Positions 54,091-61,567 of a stretch of 64,000 bases of DNA are shown one piece after another. The notes beneath the pieces are model-generated. The model searched no databases, was not told the DNA's origin, and saw only the letters and a list, made by a program, of their open reading frames with translations. The DNA is taken from the NCBI GenBank assembly GCA_900167925.1, contig FUZM01000002.1:310001-374000 (forward strand), given 5' to 3'. The position numbers and the translations under genes were made by a program. Position 1 is the stretch's first letter; each line of letters opens with the position of its first letter. Source of the stretch: Bacteroidales bacterium WCE2008. Lineage in GTDB: Bacteria > Bacteroidota > Bacteroidia > Bacteroidales > UBA932.

Positions 54091-54347
54091 TTCTTTCTGT
54101 TTTCAGCAACGTATTTTGCCATTACGGCGAAACTCTGGAAGACTTTCTTTCCATCTGCCGGAGAAGCGATATGGATTCCATAATTCTTCTCCAGAAGCAC
54201 TATAAGCTCCAGGACATCGATAGAATCAAGGCCCAGGCCCTGGTCGCCGAACAGCGGCGCATGGTCGTCGATATCTTCCGGAGTCATTCCTTCAAGGTTC
54301 AACGCCTCAATCACTTTCAGTTTAATCTCATTGATCAGTTCTTCCAT
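54087..54347 (-). CDS. Acyl carrier protein
   Basis: An 86-residue acyl carrier protein of four helices. The phosphopantetheine attachment Ser is in GLDSIDVLELIV. It carries the growing polyene or the malonyl unit between ketosynthase, reductase and dehydratase. It is one of two carriers in the operon (the other at 57250), which may separate starter from extender or chain roles. Its start overlaps the preceding gene by 20 bases. Confidence 0.95.
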   Translation of the reverse strand: MEELINEIKLKVIEALNLEGMTPEDIDDHAPLFGDQGLGLDSIDVLELIVLLEKNYGIHIASPADGKKVFQSFAVMAKYVAENRKK

Positions 54348-54879
54348 AATATATTTTCTTGATTATTTCACTGTCAAATCCTTCGCCATCCCGGTCCACA
54401 AGCCAGATCACTGCCTCGAACCCGATTTCCGAAGGACAATCTATCCATCCGCAGATGACAGACCGTGTCTCCTCATCCATGAACGCCTCTTCCACTGTCG
54501 CAAATATACGGTCTGCATCGAATCCGTCTGTCACATAAGCCGAAGTTTCTCCGGCATATTTATTCCTTATCGCAATTTCCCCGGTCACTATATTCGGCAA
54601 TGTATACACAAATAATGCTGGACTCGGGAAATCTTGTACCGTTTTCTGGAAATTTCCGTCATTCACCAGGGACCCGGACCTGCTGAACATGATTACGGCC
54701 CTGTCTTTCCTCGGTTCGAACCGCCCCTGCTCATCTTTCACCAGCATCTCCACCCCGAGCAGTCCAAGCCTGGAGAGTATATCCATCTTGAAGAACTTCG
54801 GATACTCCATCTTGAGCGAACGGTACAAAGCCGTAAGATCCGTTCCGGAATCTATCGATATGTATTTCAGTAGTCTCAT
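54328..54879 (-). CDS. Second half-length ketosynthase-like protein without active-site Cys
   Basis: A 183-residue protein not named by any family I can recall with certainty. The segment SPALFVYTLPNIVTGEIAIRNKYAGETSAYVTDGFDAD lines up with SPTSFMQSTHNTVSSMIAIHLGCHGYNATYSHTGASLES of the protein at 52370 (SP..F.....N.V...IAI.....G....Y...G), so both derive from the N-terminal half of a ketosynthase. There is no Cys at the active-site position. It starts within the ATGA overlap with the ketosynthase at 54876, the same arrangement as the other pair. A longer upstream frame is a shadow of that ketosynthase. Confidence 0.75.
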   Translation of the reverse strand: MRLLKYISIDSGTDLTALYRSLKMEYPKFFKMDILSRLGLLGVEMLVKDEQGRFEPRKDRAVIMFSRSGSLVNDGNFQKTVQDFPSPALFVYTLPNIVTGEIAIRNKYAGETSAYVTDGFDADRIFATVEEAFMDEETRSVICGWIDCPSEIGFEAVIWLVDRDGEGFDSEIIKKIYYGRTDQ

Positions 54880-55964
54880 TCCAGCCCTCCTTTTCTGAAC
54901 AGGACAGCACCGTTGACTCCGCCGAAACCTGACAGCAGCTTGATGAACGAAGTCCCGGAAGTCTTGGCAAGAGTGGCGTTGACGTTGATCGGATGAGTGA
55001 CTCCGAGCTGGCCGAAGCCCTTTGTCGGAAGGATCACTCCCCTGTCGCAGGCCATCATCGAAAGTGCCGATTCGAGAATGCCGGCAGCCCCCATCGTATG
55101 ACCGAAATACCCTTTGAGAGCATTTACAGGAACATTCTGGAGCCCGGCCCTCTCCAGGGCGAACGATTCCATCTCGTCGTTGTACAGGGTTGCGGTCCCA
55201 TGGACATTGACAAACGCCAGCTCGCTGACGTCGGCTTTCCGGAGGACATACCGGAGAGCGTTGAAACTGCCTTCTCCGGTCCTGGACGGCCCGGAAATAT
55301 GGTTCGCATCGTTGCGGACCGCGCCGTCGACGATCTCCCATCCGCCCTCGTGTCCTATGATCATGGCCGCAGACGACTCTCCCAGATTCAGGCCGTCTCT
55401 GCCGGCGTCGAACGGACGGCACGGGGCCATGGACAAAGCCTTCAGCGACTGGAAGCCCGATACGATGAACCGGCTCTGGATTTCGGTTCCGATGACGACT
55501 ATATGGTCATAATCCCCGTGAAGAATCATTCTGCGGGCCTGGACTATCGCCGCCAGTCCCGAGATGCAGGCGTTGGAGACTACCAGCGGAGGGTTGGGAT
55601 TATTGAACGCCCGCGCTATCCTGACAGCCGAATGGGCCAGGGTGACATCTTCGCTGCCGATGGCCTCTATGTTTCCTTTGATCGAAGAAAGCACGAAGCC
55701 GACTCTGCCGGAATCAGGACGGATGCCGGCGGCTTCTATGGCCTTTCTGGCAGCCTCGATCGAGACAGTCTCGAAGAGGTTGTAGCCAGGCTCCCTGTAT
55801 TTTTCCCTGTCAAGCAATGAGGCCACGAACGGCTCTTTGCAGCCGAACGTGCCGTCATGACGGCAAAGCATGGTCCGCCCCTCCAGGATGGAGCTGAAGA
55901 CAGCCTCAGCCGTCTCCCCCAGCGGAGTGACCATACCATATGAAATGCATCCTGCTCTACTCAT
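54876..55964 (-). CDS. Beta-ketoacyl-ACP synthase, complete active site
   Basis: A 362-residue ketosynthase. Cys near residue 133 (VSNACISGLAAI), His near 254 (NVHGTATLYND) and His near 288 (KGYFGHTMGAAGI) are present; the C-terminal loop reads LSGFGGVNGAVLF. It is shorter at the N-terminus than FabF and starts MSRAGCISYGMVTPLGE. Coupling to the half-length ketosynthase-like gene downstream (4-base overlap) suggests a second ketosynthase heterodimer. It overlaps the hotdog gene upstream by 8 bases. Confidence 0.92.
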   Translation of the reverse strand: MSRAGCISYGMVTPLGETAEAVFSSILEGRTMLCRHDGTFGCKEPFVASLLDREKYREPGYNLFETVSIEAARKAIEAAGIRPDSGRVGFVLSSIKGNIEAIGSEDVTLAHSAVRIARAFNNPNPPLVVSNACISGLAAIVQARRMILHGDYDHIVVIGTEIQSRFIVSGFQSLKALSMAPCRPFDAGRDGLNLGESSAAMIIGHEGGWEIVDGAVRNDANHISGPSRTGEGSFNALRYVLRKADVSELAFVNVHGTATLYNDEMESFALERAGLQNVPVNALKGYFGHTMGAAGILESALSMMACDRGVILPTKGFGQLGVTHPINVNATLAKTSGTSFIKLLSGFGGVNGAVLFRKGGLE

Positions 55965-56382
55965 CTTTCAGCGCACTTTTTATCATTGCCTTGGCAATCA
56001 ATTCGTCATCTATGAATGTTTCTGCCGAAACAGAAGTTATCCCGAAGACTTCCTGGAGGACCGTGATCCTGGTGCGGAGCACCTCGCCGGACTTCGGAAA
56101 CCTGGATATCTCAAGGTTTCGTACCTGGCCGATGAAGCCTATCTGCACCGGTATATGAAGTATATACTTAGAGATATACCCGATGCGGGCGGCGCTGGCC
56201 TGGGCCATGTTCTCCACGATGCCTCCTTCTTCGAACCTGGAATCCTGCACGAAGACTCCCGTCTGCGGAACCTCATAAAGAGTCGTCACGCCGGCCTCGT
56301 CGTAAGATTCAAGCGAATCAACGAAGCGGAATGGCGGCTGCTGGAGCAGTATATCTCCGATATTTACTTCTTTAGGCTCCAC
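55957..56382 (-). CDS. ApeP-like hotdog protein retaining Glu but lacking the catalytic His
   Basis: A 141-residue hotdog domain of the 3-hydroxyacyl-ACP dehydratase type. The central helix IVENMAQASAARIGY matches the FabZ ILEAMAQ helix and keeps its Glu; fourteen residues upstream, where FabZ has the catalytic His of HFPG, the sequence is VFVQD, with no His nearby. It therefore has the half active site missing from the hotdog protein at 51173. Family members in aryl polyene loci act with a partner dehydratase. Its start overlaps the acyltransferase stop by one base. Confidence 0.85.
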   Translation of the reverse strand: MEPKEVNIGDILLQQPPFRFVDSLESYDEAGVTTLYEVPQTGVFVQDSRFEEGGIVENMAQASAARIGYISKYILHIPVQIGFIGQVRNLEISRFPKSGEVLRTRITVLQEVFGITSVSAETFIDDELIAKAMIKSALKDE

Positions 56383-57257
56383 TATTTCCAGAAATCATAA
56401 AAATTATACCACTGGTCCGGATATTTCCGGGCTATCTTTTCAAGCGAAGCGGCATAGCTGTCGGCAAGGAACTGGATCTTATTCTCCTTTCCCGTGTATT
56501 CCGGGAGAGCCTCCACATAGACCTTGTACCTTGACATCCCGGTCTTGAGGGAATACGCAGCTATCACGGGGATTTCCCTTACGGCCGCAAGCTTGAACGG
56601 CCCCAGAGGGAATCTGGCGTTCTCTCCCATGAAAGGACATGATATCGTCCTTCCGGAATCCGTCGAACGGTCTCCGCTGATGCTTACGATCTCCCCGCGG
56701 GAAAGAGCGTCGTTCATCAGGAAAATATGGGACATGTCCCCGGATATCGGGAGGACCTTCACGTTAGTGCGTCCGAAGACCTTGGAACGGTTGCTTTTGA
56801 TCGTATCCGTCTCGCCTCCGAAGACGAGAGCGTTGACCGTCTTTCCGCTGCTGAGGGTATATCCTACCATCTCGAAGTTGCCGACATGGGCCGTAAGCAT
56901 GATGAAGCCGGATTCCTTCGCGCAGAGTCCGTCGAAGATGTCCCGTCCTTCCACTTCTACCTTGAAGTTCTTGCCCCCATATGCGGCAAACCTGTCAAGC
57001 ACTACCATTCCCAGCTCGAATTCGTTCTTATAGACGTGCAGGAAAGAGCTTACAGGCCCCTTGCCTATACGCTTCCGGAAGAACCTGTAGGAGGCTCCGA
57101 ATCCCGGAGCGAACATCATGTAGAAAGGGATCACAAGGCCCATAAGTCCGTACAGAAGCCATAGCGGGAACACCCTGAACAAAGCGATCAGAGATCGCTG
57201 CATCCAAGGAGTTCCGTCAGTCTTGCCCTGCCAGGCCTTATGTCCGGTCTCAGCCAA
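56382..57257 (-). CDS. LpxL/HtrB-like lipid acyltransferase
   Basis: A 291-residue membrane-associated acyltransferase of the lipid A late-acylation family. It has an N-terminal hydrophobic helix (LWLLYGLMGLVIPFYMMF), the HX4E motif in TAHVGNFEM, GDRSTDSGR, and the C-terminal YPDQWYNFYDFW seen in LpxL proteins. In aryl polyene clusters this enzyme type probably transfers an ACP-bound chain to a lipid acceptor. It starts inside the end of the acyl carrier gene (8-base overlap), consistent with using that carrier as donor. Confidence 0.92.
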   Translation of the reverse strand: MAETGHKAWQGKTDGTPWMQRSLIALFRVFPLWLLYGLMGLVIPFYMMFAPGFGASYRFFRKRIGKGPVSSFLHVYKNEFELGMVVLDRFAAYGGKNFKVEVEGRDIFDGLCAKESGFIMLTAHVGNFEMVGYTLSSGKTVNALVFGGETDTIKSNRSKVFGRTNVKVLPISGDMSHIFLMNDALSRGEIVSISGDRSTDSGRTISCPFMGENARFPLGPFKLAAVREIPVIAAYSLKTGMSRYKVYVEALPEYTGKENKIQFLADSYAASLEKIARKYPDQWYNFYDFWK

Positions 57258-57492
57258 TTTTCGTCTCTATATGTTTGCAGAAATCATCGAATGTCTTGAT
57301 CTCGCGGAAGTCTTCCGGCCTCATCTTGAAGCCGAAGGCCTGGTCGACATAGACAACCACGTCCACGATCTCCAGGCTGTCTATACCGAGATCTTCCTTG
57401 AGGCGGGCGTCGCCGGAGATCTTGGATCCGTCGATTTCGAGTTCTTCTGTCAGGAAACCCGTTACTGTTTCTTGAATCTCTTGAATAGTCAT
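57250..57492 (-). CDS. Acyl carrier protein
   Basis: An 80-residue acyl carrier protein with the phosphopantetheine Ser in GIDSLEIVDVVVYVDQ. It is acidic and helical as expected. It differs clearly from the carrier at 54087 (GLDSIDVLE), so the two are not a recent duplication. Position near the methyltransferase and lipid acyltransferase suggests that it handles the starter unit or the finished chain, which is inference. Confidence 0.95.
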   Translation of the reverse strand: MTIQEIQETVTGFLTEELEIDGSKISGDARLKEDLGIDSLEIVDVVVYVDQAFGFKMRPEDFREIKTFDDFCKHIETKIG

Positions 57493-57496
57493 ATTT

Positions 57497-58591
57497 TTAT
57501 CTGATAAGTTTACATACTAGAATGCTGTGTCCCTGGCCAAGTCCGTCATGGATGGTCTCAATTTCCAGTCCGGCCTTGTTTATGATCGAGATCATATCAT
57601 CGGAATGATACATCTTCGAGTTGCCGTTTGCCATAGCTGTAAAGTAAAGGCTAGTCATAGTAAGGCAGAATGATGCCGGCTCGAATCTCTGACGGTCCCA
57701 GAACGTCTCCATGATACAGAGTCTGGTCTTGTCCGTCATGATCTTGGCGGCGCGGCTGAGGATGCTGAATATCTGATCCTCGGAGAAGCAGTCAAGGAAC
57801 TGGCTCATCCAGATAACATCGGCATCCAGCCCTTCAGGGAAGGCAGCCGACTGGTCCAGCATATTCATAGGGACGCCATGGATCCTGTCTGCCCCCGTGA
57901 CGTCTTTCGTAGCCTCGCGCATAAGCCCGAGCTGCTGCGGAAGGTCGATTATGGTCACATTCACATCCGGATCGTATTTGACGCATTCGGTAGCCCACCG
58001 GCCGGTATTTCCGCCGACATCGATTATGTTGCGCGGCTTGAATCCGAAGACGATCTCCAGGGCGCTGTCGAATGAATGGTCAGAATAGAAATGGTCGAAG
58101 GCAAGCCAGCTCTCGCGGACTCTTTCAGGAAGGGATGACAGGCCCTCATAAAGGGTCGGCCAGTCTCCGAAATGCTTCAGGCCTTCCGGCTTACCGTTAC
58201 GCAACGACTCCTCCAGCCGGTAGAATCCCTCATAGTTGACATAGTGGTTGAAGTCCATGTTGACTCTGGTAGCAGGATCATTGAGAAGGAACCATCCTGT
58301 CTTGGAAAGGCTGAATCTGTCCGTTTCTTTGTCCACCAGCACAGTTCCGATAGAAAGCGACGCTTCCAGAAGCACCTTTGCGGCATATTCCGATATTCCG
58401 GCTTTTTCCGCCACTTCAGAGATAGTCAGTCCGTTATCCCTCAGCATATCGAGAATACCGAATTCCAGCATCATTCTGCTGGCCTGGAAGACAATTGGTC
58501 CGAACGCTATATATTCTGCGAGCCGCTGGGCATACCTTGCGGAGAGATGCTCCTTTGTGTATGCTTCTTCAACATTAGGGAATAGATTCAT
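57497..58591 (-). CDS. SAM-dependent O-methyltransferase-like protein
   Basis: A 364-residue class I methyltransferase of the plant-O-methyltransferase/ubiquinone type. The N-terminal helical dimerisation and winged-helix region (about 25-100, LEFGILDMLRDNGLTISEVAEKAGISEYAAKVLLEAS) precedes the SAM-binding domain (NIIDVGGNTGRWATE near residue 190, VTIIDLPQQ). It most likely methylates the aryl head group (O- or C-methylation), a known modification of aryl polyenes and flexirubins. It overlaps the leading hydrolase gene by 4 bases. Confidence 0.9.
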   Translation of the reverse strand: MNLFPNVEEAYTKEHLSARYAQRLAEYIAFGPIVFQASRMMLEFGILDMLRDNGLTISEVAEKAGISEYAAKVLLEASLSIGTVLVDKETDRFSLSKTGWFLLNDPATRVNMDFNHYVNYEGFYRLEESLRNGKPEGLKHFGDWPTLYEGLSSLPERVRESWLAFDHFYSDHSFDSALEIVFGFKPRNIIDVGGNTGRWATECVKYDPDVNVTIIDLPQQLGLMREATKDVTGADRIHGVPMNMLDQSAAFPEGLDADVIWMSQFLDCFSEDQIFSILSRAAKIMTDKTRLCIMETFWDRQRFEPASFCLTMTSLYFTAMANGNSKMYHSDDMISIINKAGLEIETIHDGLGQGHSILVCKLIR

Positions 58592-59343
58592 GAGAGATTA
58601 TTTTTCAAAAAGTTAACAGTCAGTTCTATAATGTCGTTTCTTTTTTTTCTGAGGAAATGCCCTTCTCCGGGGATGACATGCAGTTCGCTGTTCTTGTATA
58701 TTCCGTTGAACTCCTCCGCATAACGGACCGGCACTATGATGTCGTTGGCGCCATGGATTATGCAGACAGGGCCTTCATACGCCGAAGAATTCTCATATAT
58801 CGGCAAAGACCTGGCGACAGTGATGTAATCCCGGCCCAAAGTATGGAGATAGACATGCAGTCTTTCAGGAGGATTCTCCGGATCGAAACGGCGCCCCATA
58901 ATGCTTCCGCTTATGGCCTCATCCTTGAGTGACGGGGCTGGAGACAGCAGTACGAGAGCCGAGAGCTTCGGTCCGAGTTCTCCGGCAAGCATCGCGGAAA
59001 CGACTCCGCCCTGCGAATGACCGGCAAAGGCTATGCTGCCGGCCCATTCCTGGGCGCATACATAGTCATAAACGAAACGGGCGTCATCGATCTCTTTCAG
59101 GACTGTCATTTCACTCATTTTCCCGTAACTTCTGCCGTGGCCGTTGAAATCAAAACTTAAAGATGCTATACCTTGCTGAGGAAGGGCTTTCGCCATGCTT
59201 TTGAGAGGTTCCAGATTCTTGCTCGCCATCAGTCCATGCATCAGGATGACGACAGGGCACTTCCCGGAAACCTGCGACGGTCTCTGGACCACAACTGATA
59301 TTTTGCCCGAAGGACTGTCGATAAAAAATCTGCTTTCTCCCAT
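58588..59343 (-). CDS. Alpha/beta-hydrolase, first gene of the polyene operon
   Basis: A 251-residue cytoplasmic serine hydrolase with no signal peptide. Motifs: VVILMHGLMASK (oxyanion loop), AGHSQGG (nucleophile), HGANDIIVP (acid) and GEGHFLRKK (His). A thioesterase role, releasing or editing chains on the carrier proteins, is plausible given its place at the head of the operon. The frame continues to a TTG four codons upstream at 59355, but that lies within the predicted -7 promoter element, so I chose ATG 59343. Confidence 0.88.
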   Translation of the reverse strand: MGESRFFIDSPSGKISVVVQRPSQVSGKCPVVILMHGLMASKNLEPLKSMAKALPQQGIASLSFDFNGHGRSYGKMSEMTVLKEIDDARFVYDYVCAQEWAGSIAFAGHSQGGVVSAMLAGELGPKLSALVLLSPAPSLKDEAISGSIMGRRFDPENPPERLHVYLHTLGRDYITVARSLPIYENSSAYEGPVCIIHGANDIIVPVRYAEEFNGIYKNSELHVIPGEGHFLRKKRNDIIELTVNFLKNNLS

Positions 59344-59352
59344 AATCCCATG

Positions 59353-59382
59353 CAAAGTTACATCATTTTACTTTAAAAACAA
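59353..59382 (-). promoter_or_regulatory. Promoter of the polyene operon, predicted leaderless transcript
   Basis: On the minus strand TTG (59380-59382) is followed after exactly 19 bases by TAACTTTG (59353-59360), a full match to the Bacteroidetes consensus. The -7 element ends 9 bases before the ATG at 59343, so the operon mRNA should begin within a few bases of the first start codon. No second comparable promoter was found upstream of the downstream genes of the operon. Confidence 0.8.
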
Positions 59383-59397
59383 CACTGCTAAAATACA

Positions 59398-59435
59398 CGA
59401 AGCCATTCTGCGCCTGATACGTCGGAATGGCTTCG
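59398..59435 (-). terminator. Hairpin terminator candidate after the purine permease gene
   Basis: A perfect 11-bp stem (CGAAGCCATTC at 59398-59408 with GAATGGCTTCG at 59425-59435) and 16-base loop lie 24 bases after the permease stop. On the minus strand it is followed by the U-rich TGTATTTTAG, which is not a clean T run. It separates the purine operon from the polyene operon promoter. Confidence 0.65.
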
Positions 59436-59459
59436 CACATTACTCTATATTACAATGTC

Positions 59460-60782
59460 TTAGATGAAGATATACTTGAGCACGAAAAGTGCAGCAAGAA
59501 CCCACATCGTGATTGAAATCTTCTTTGCCTTTCCGGTAATCGCATTAAGGATTACGTAAGTGATCACGCCAAGGAGAATACCATCGGAGATACTGTAGGC
59601 AAGAGGCATGAATATCATGGTTATGAATGCAGGAAGAGCCTCGCGGTAGTCGCCCCACTCGATATCAATCACCGGGGTCATCATCATCATTCCGACAATG
59701 ATAAGGGCAGGAGCCGTAGCTGCGCTCGGGATAGCCAGGAAGATAGGAGAAAGGAACAAGGCAAGAGCGAAGCAGACTGCGACGCTGAATGCCGTAAGAC
59801 CTGTACGTCCGCCAGCTGCGACACCTGAGGAGCTTTCCACGTAGGTCGTCGTAGTAGAGGTACCGAGGCATGCTCCTGCGACAGTACCGATAGAGTCAGC
59901 AAGGAATACCTTCTCGGCCTCAGGAATATTACCGTCCTTGTCAACCATTCCGGCCTTCTGGGATACTCCGATGACCGTTCCCATGGTATCGAACATATCG
60001 ATGAAGAGGAAGGTGAACACGATTGCGAGCATGTCCAGAGAGAATACCTGGCTGAAATCGAACTTGCAGAATATCGGATCCAGGCTTGGAGGTGTAGAGA
60101 CAAAGCCGCCAAGCTTCGTGATTGCGGCGCCTGATGCAGGATCCTTGATGAACAGACCGATGATTGTCGTAGCTATGATACCGATAAGCATTCCGCCGCG
60201 GACATTGAGGATAACGAGAGCGCCGGTGATGAATACGCCGATGACGGCGAGAAGAGCCGGGCCTTCGGTTATCTTGCCGAGAACGACGAGAGTTGCGTCA
60301 GAGTTGGCGATGATTCCGGCGTTCTGCAGACCGATGAATGCGATGAAAAGACCGATTCCCGCTCCGATTGCCTTCTTGAGGGACAGAGGAATAGCATTGA
60401 GCAGCCACGTACGGATTCTGGTCACGGAGAGGATCACGAAGATGATACCCTCGATCAGGACTGCGGTAAGGGCGAACTGCCAGCTGTAACCCATAGTGAG
60501 GCAGACCGTATAAACGAAGAAAGCGTTGAGTCCCATACCAGGGGCAAGGGCGAACGGTTTCTTTGCATAGAGGGCCATCACAAGAGTAGCGATGAGAGCA
60601 GCGCATGCTGTAGCTGTGAATACGGCGCCGTTTGGCATACCGTCAAGAGCGCCGAAGATGCTTGGATTGACAGCCAGGATATAGGCCATCGTCAGGAAAG
60701 TGGTAACACCAGCCAGTATCTCTGTACGGACTGTGTGCTTCTGGCTGTCGAAGCCAAAAGCCTTTTCAAGGAATTTACTCAT
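59460..60782 (-). CDS. NCS2-family (AzgA/PbuG-like) purine permease
   Basis: A 440-residue inner-membrane permease with about 12-14 TM segments, importing adenine, guanine or hypoxanthine with protons. Family motifs: GVTTFLTMAYILAVNP, PFALAPGMGLNAFFVYT, FLFIDMFDTMGTVIGVSQKAG and GTSTTTTYVESSSGVAAGGRTGL. It starts 10 bases after the adenine phosphoribosyltransferase gene, so uptake and salvage of purine bases are coexpressed. Confidence 0.95.
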   Translation of the reverse strand: MSKFLEKAFGFDSQKHTVRTEILAGVTTFLTMAYILAVNPSIFGALDGMPNGAVFTATACAALIATLVMALYAKKPFALAPGMGLNAFFVYTVCLTMGYSWQFALTAVLIEGIIFVILSVTRIRTWLLNAIPLSLKKAIGAGIGLFIAFIGLQNAGIIANSDATLVVLGKITEGPALLAVIGVFITGALVILNVRGGMLIGIIATTIIGLFIKDPASGAAITKLGGFVSTPPSLDPIFCKFDFSQVFSLDMLAIVFTFLFIDMFDTMGTVIGVSQKAGMVDKDGNIPEAEKVFLADSIGTVAGACLGTSTTTTYVESSSGVAAGGRTGLTAFSVAVCFALALFLSPIFLAIPSAATAPALIIVGMMMMTPVIDIEWGDYREALPAFITMIFMPLAYSISDGILLGVITYVILNAITGKAKKISITMWVLAALFVLKYIFI

Positions 60783-60792
60783 ATAGCATTAA

Positions 60793-61317
60793 TTAAACCT
60801 GAATAATCGACGTAACTTCTATACCGTCAGGAAGGACTTTCCTTCCATTCAGTTCTACTAATTCTATAATAAAATTGATGTAGGTCTTGGCTGGATGGAA
60901 CTTCTCGACGAGTCTGGAAGCGGCGAGCGCGGAGCCTCCCGTAGCGAGAAGGTCATCATGGATCAGTACGACGTCGTCAGGTTCAATGGCATCGGTATGG
61001 ATTTCAATAGTGTCCTTGCCGTACTCCTTGTCGTATGTCACGCTCAGCGTCTCTGCCGGAAGCTTGCCCTTCTTGCGGGCAAGCACGAAACCGGCGCCGA
61101 GCTTGACGGCCAGGGCGGCACCCATGACGAATCCTCTGGATTCGATACCGACTACCTTTGTAATGCCTTTGTCTTTGTAAAGATCGTAAAGAATATCTTC
61201 GAGTTCCCTGATGCAGTCAGCGTTCTTATAAAGCGTGGTCACATCCCAGAACAGAATTCCCTTGATCGGGAAATCCGGAATCGTTCTGATATTAGATTTT
61301 AGTGATTCTATGCTCAT
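60793..61317 (-). CDS. apt: Adenine phosphoribosyltransferase
   Basis: A 174-residue cytosolic salvage enzyme converting adenine and PRPP to AMP. The start SLKSNIRTIPDFPIKGILFWDVTTL is typical of Apt; the adenine side has GIESRGFVMGAALA; the PRPP-binding loop is VVLIHDDLLATGGSA. Length is normal for Apt. It is the first gene of the apt-permease operon, divergent from the fimbrillin genes. Confidence 0.96.
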   Translation of the reverse strand: MSIESLKSNIRTIPDFPIKGILFWDVTTLYKNADCIRELEDILYDLYKDKGITKVVGIESRGFVMGAALAVKLGAGFVLARKKGKLPAETLSVTYDKEYGKDTIEIHTDAIEPDDVVLIHDDLLATGGSALAASRLVEKFHPAKTYINFIIELVELNGRKVLPDGIEVTSIIQV

Positions 61318-61333
61318 ACGGAAAACTTGAGCA

Positions 61334-61341
61334 CGAATATA
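61334..61341 (-). promoter_or_regulatory. TATATTCG, possible -7 element of the apt operon
   Basis: TATATTCG on the minus strand ends 16 bases before the apt ATG. The -33 region has TTC rather than TTG at 20 bases, so the match is partial. Confidence 0.4.
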
Positions 61342-61445
61342 GCTATTTTTCTTTATAACCTGAATATTTTCACTTAAAAGATTTCCACCATTTCTTCAAC
61401 AGGAAAAAAACATAACAAATTTGTAACAAAAGTGCTCTGAAGCCA

Positions 61446-61475
61446 TTGTAATACGGAAAAAGATTCCTATCTTCG
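61446..61475 (+). promoter_or_regulatory. Promoter candidate for the fimbrillin genes
   Basis: TTG (61446-61448) and TATCTTCG (61468-61475, one mismatch to TAnnTTTG) are 19 bases apart. The leader would be about 88 bases, the longest of the promoters seen here. The rest of the 250-base apt-fimbrillin intergenic region is AT-rich; I see no other element in it. Confidence 0.55.
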
Positions 61476-61567
61476 ATTAAGCGAACAATTGAATTTAAAG
61501 CATCACTAATCAAAAAGAACATACTATTCACAATTGTATTACTTATTAACTTTCACACCAACCAGTT

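Noticed and set aside
54880-55422. N-terminal extension of the 183-residue half ketosynthase (frame continues upstream)
   Set aside because: The extension is out of frame within the ketosynthase gene, Arg-rich and without homology; the ATG at 54879 in an ATGA overlap is the real start.
35944-59343. DarA/DarB-type dialkylresorcinol synthesis genes
   Set aside because: Looked for because flexirubin loci have them; no FabH-like ketosynthase or aromatase-like gene is present in the operon.
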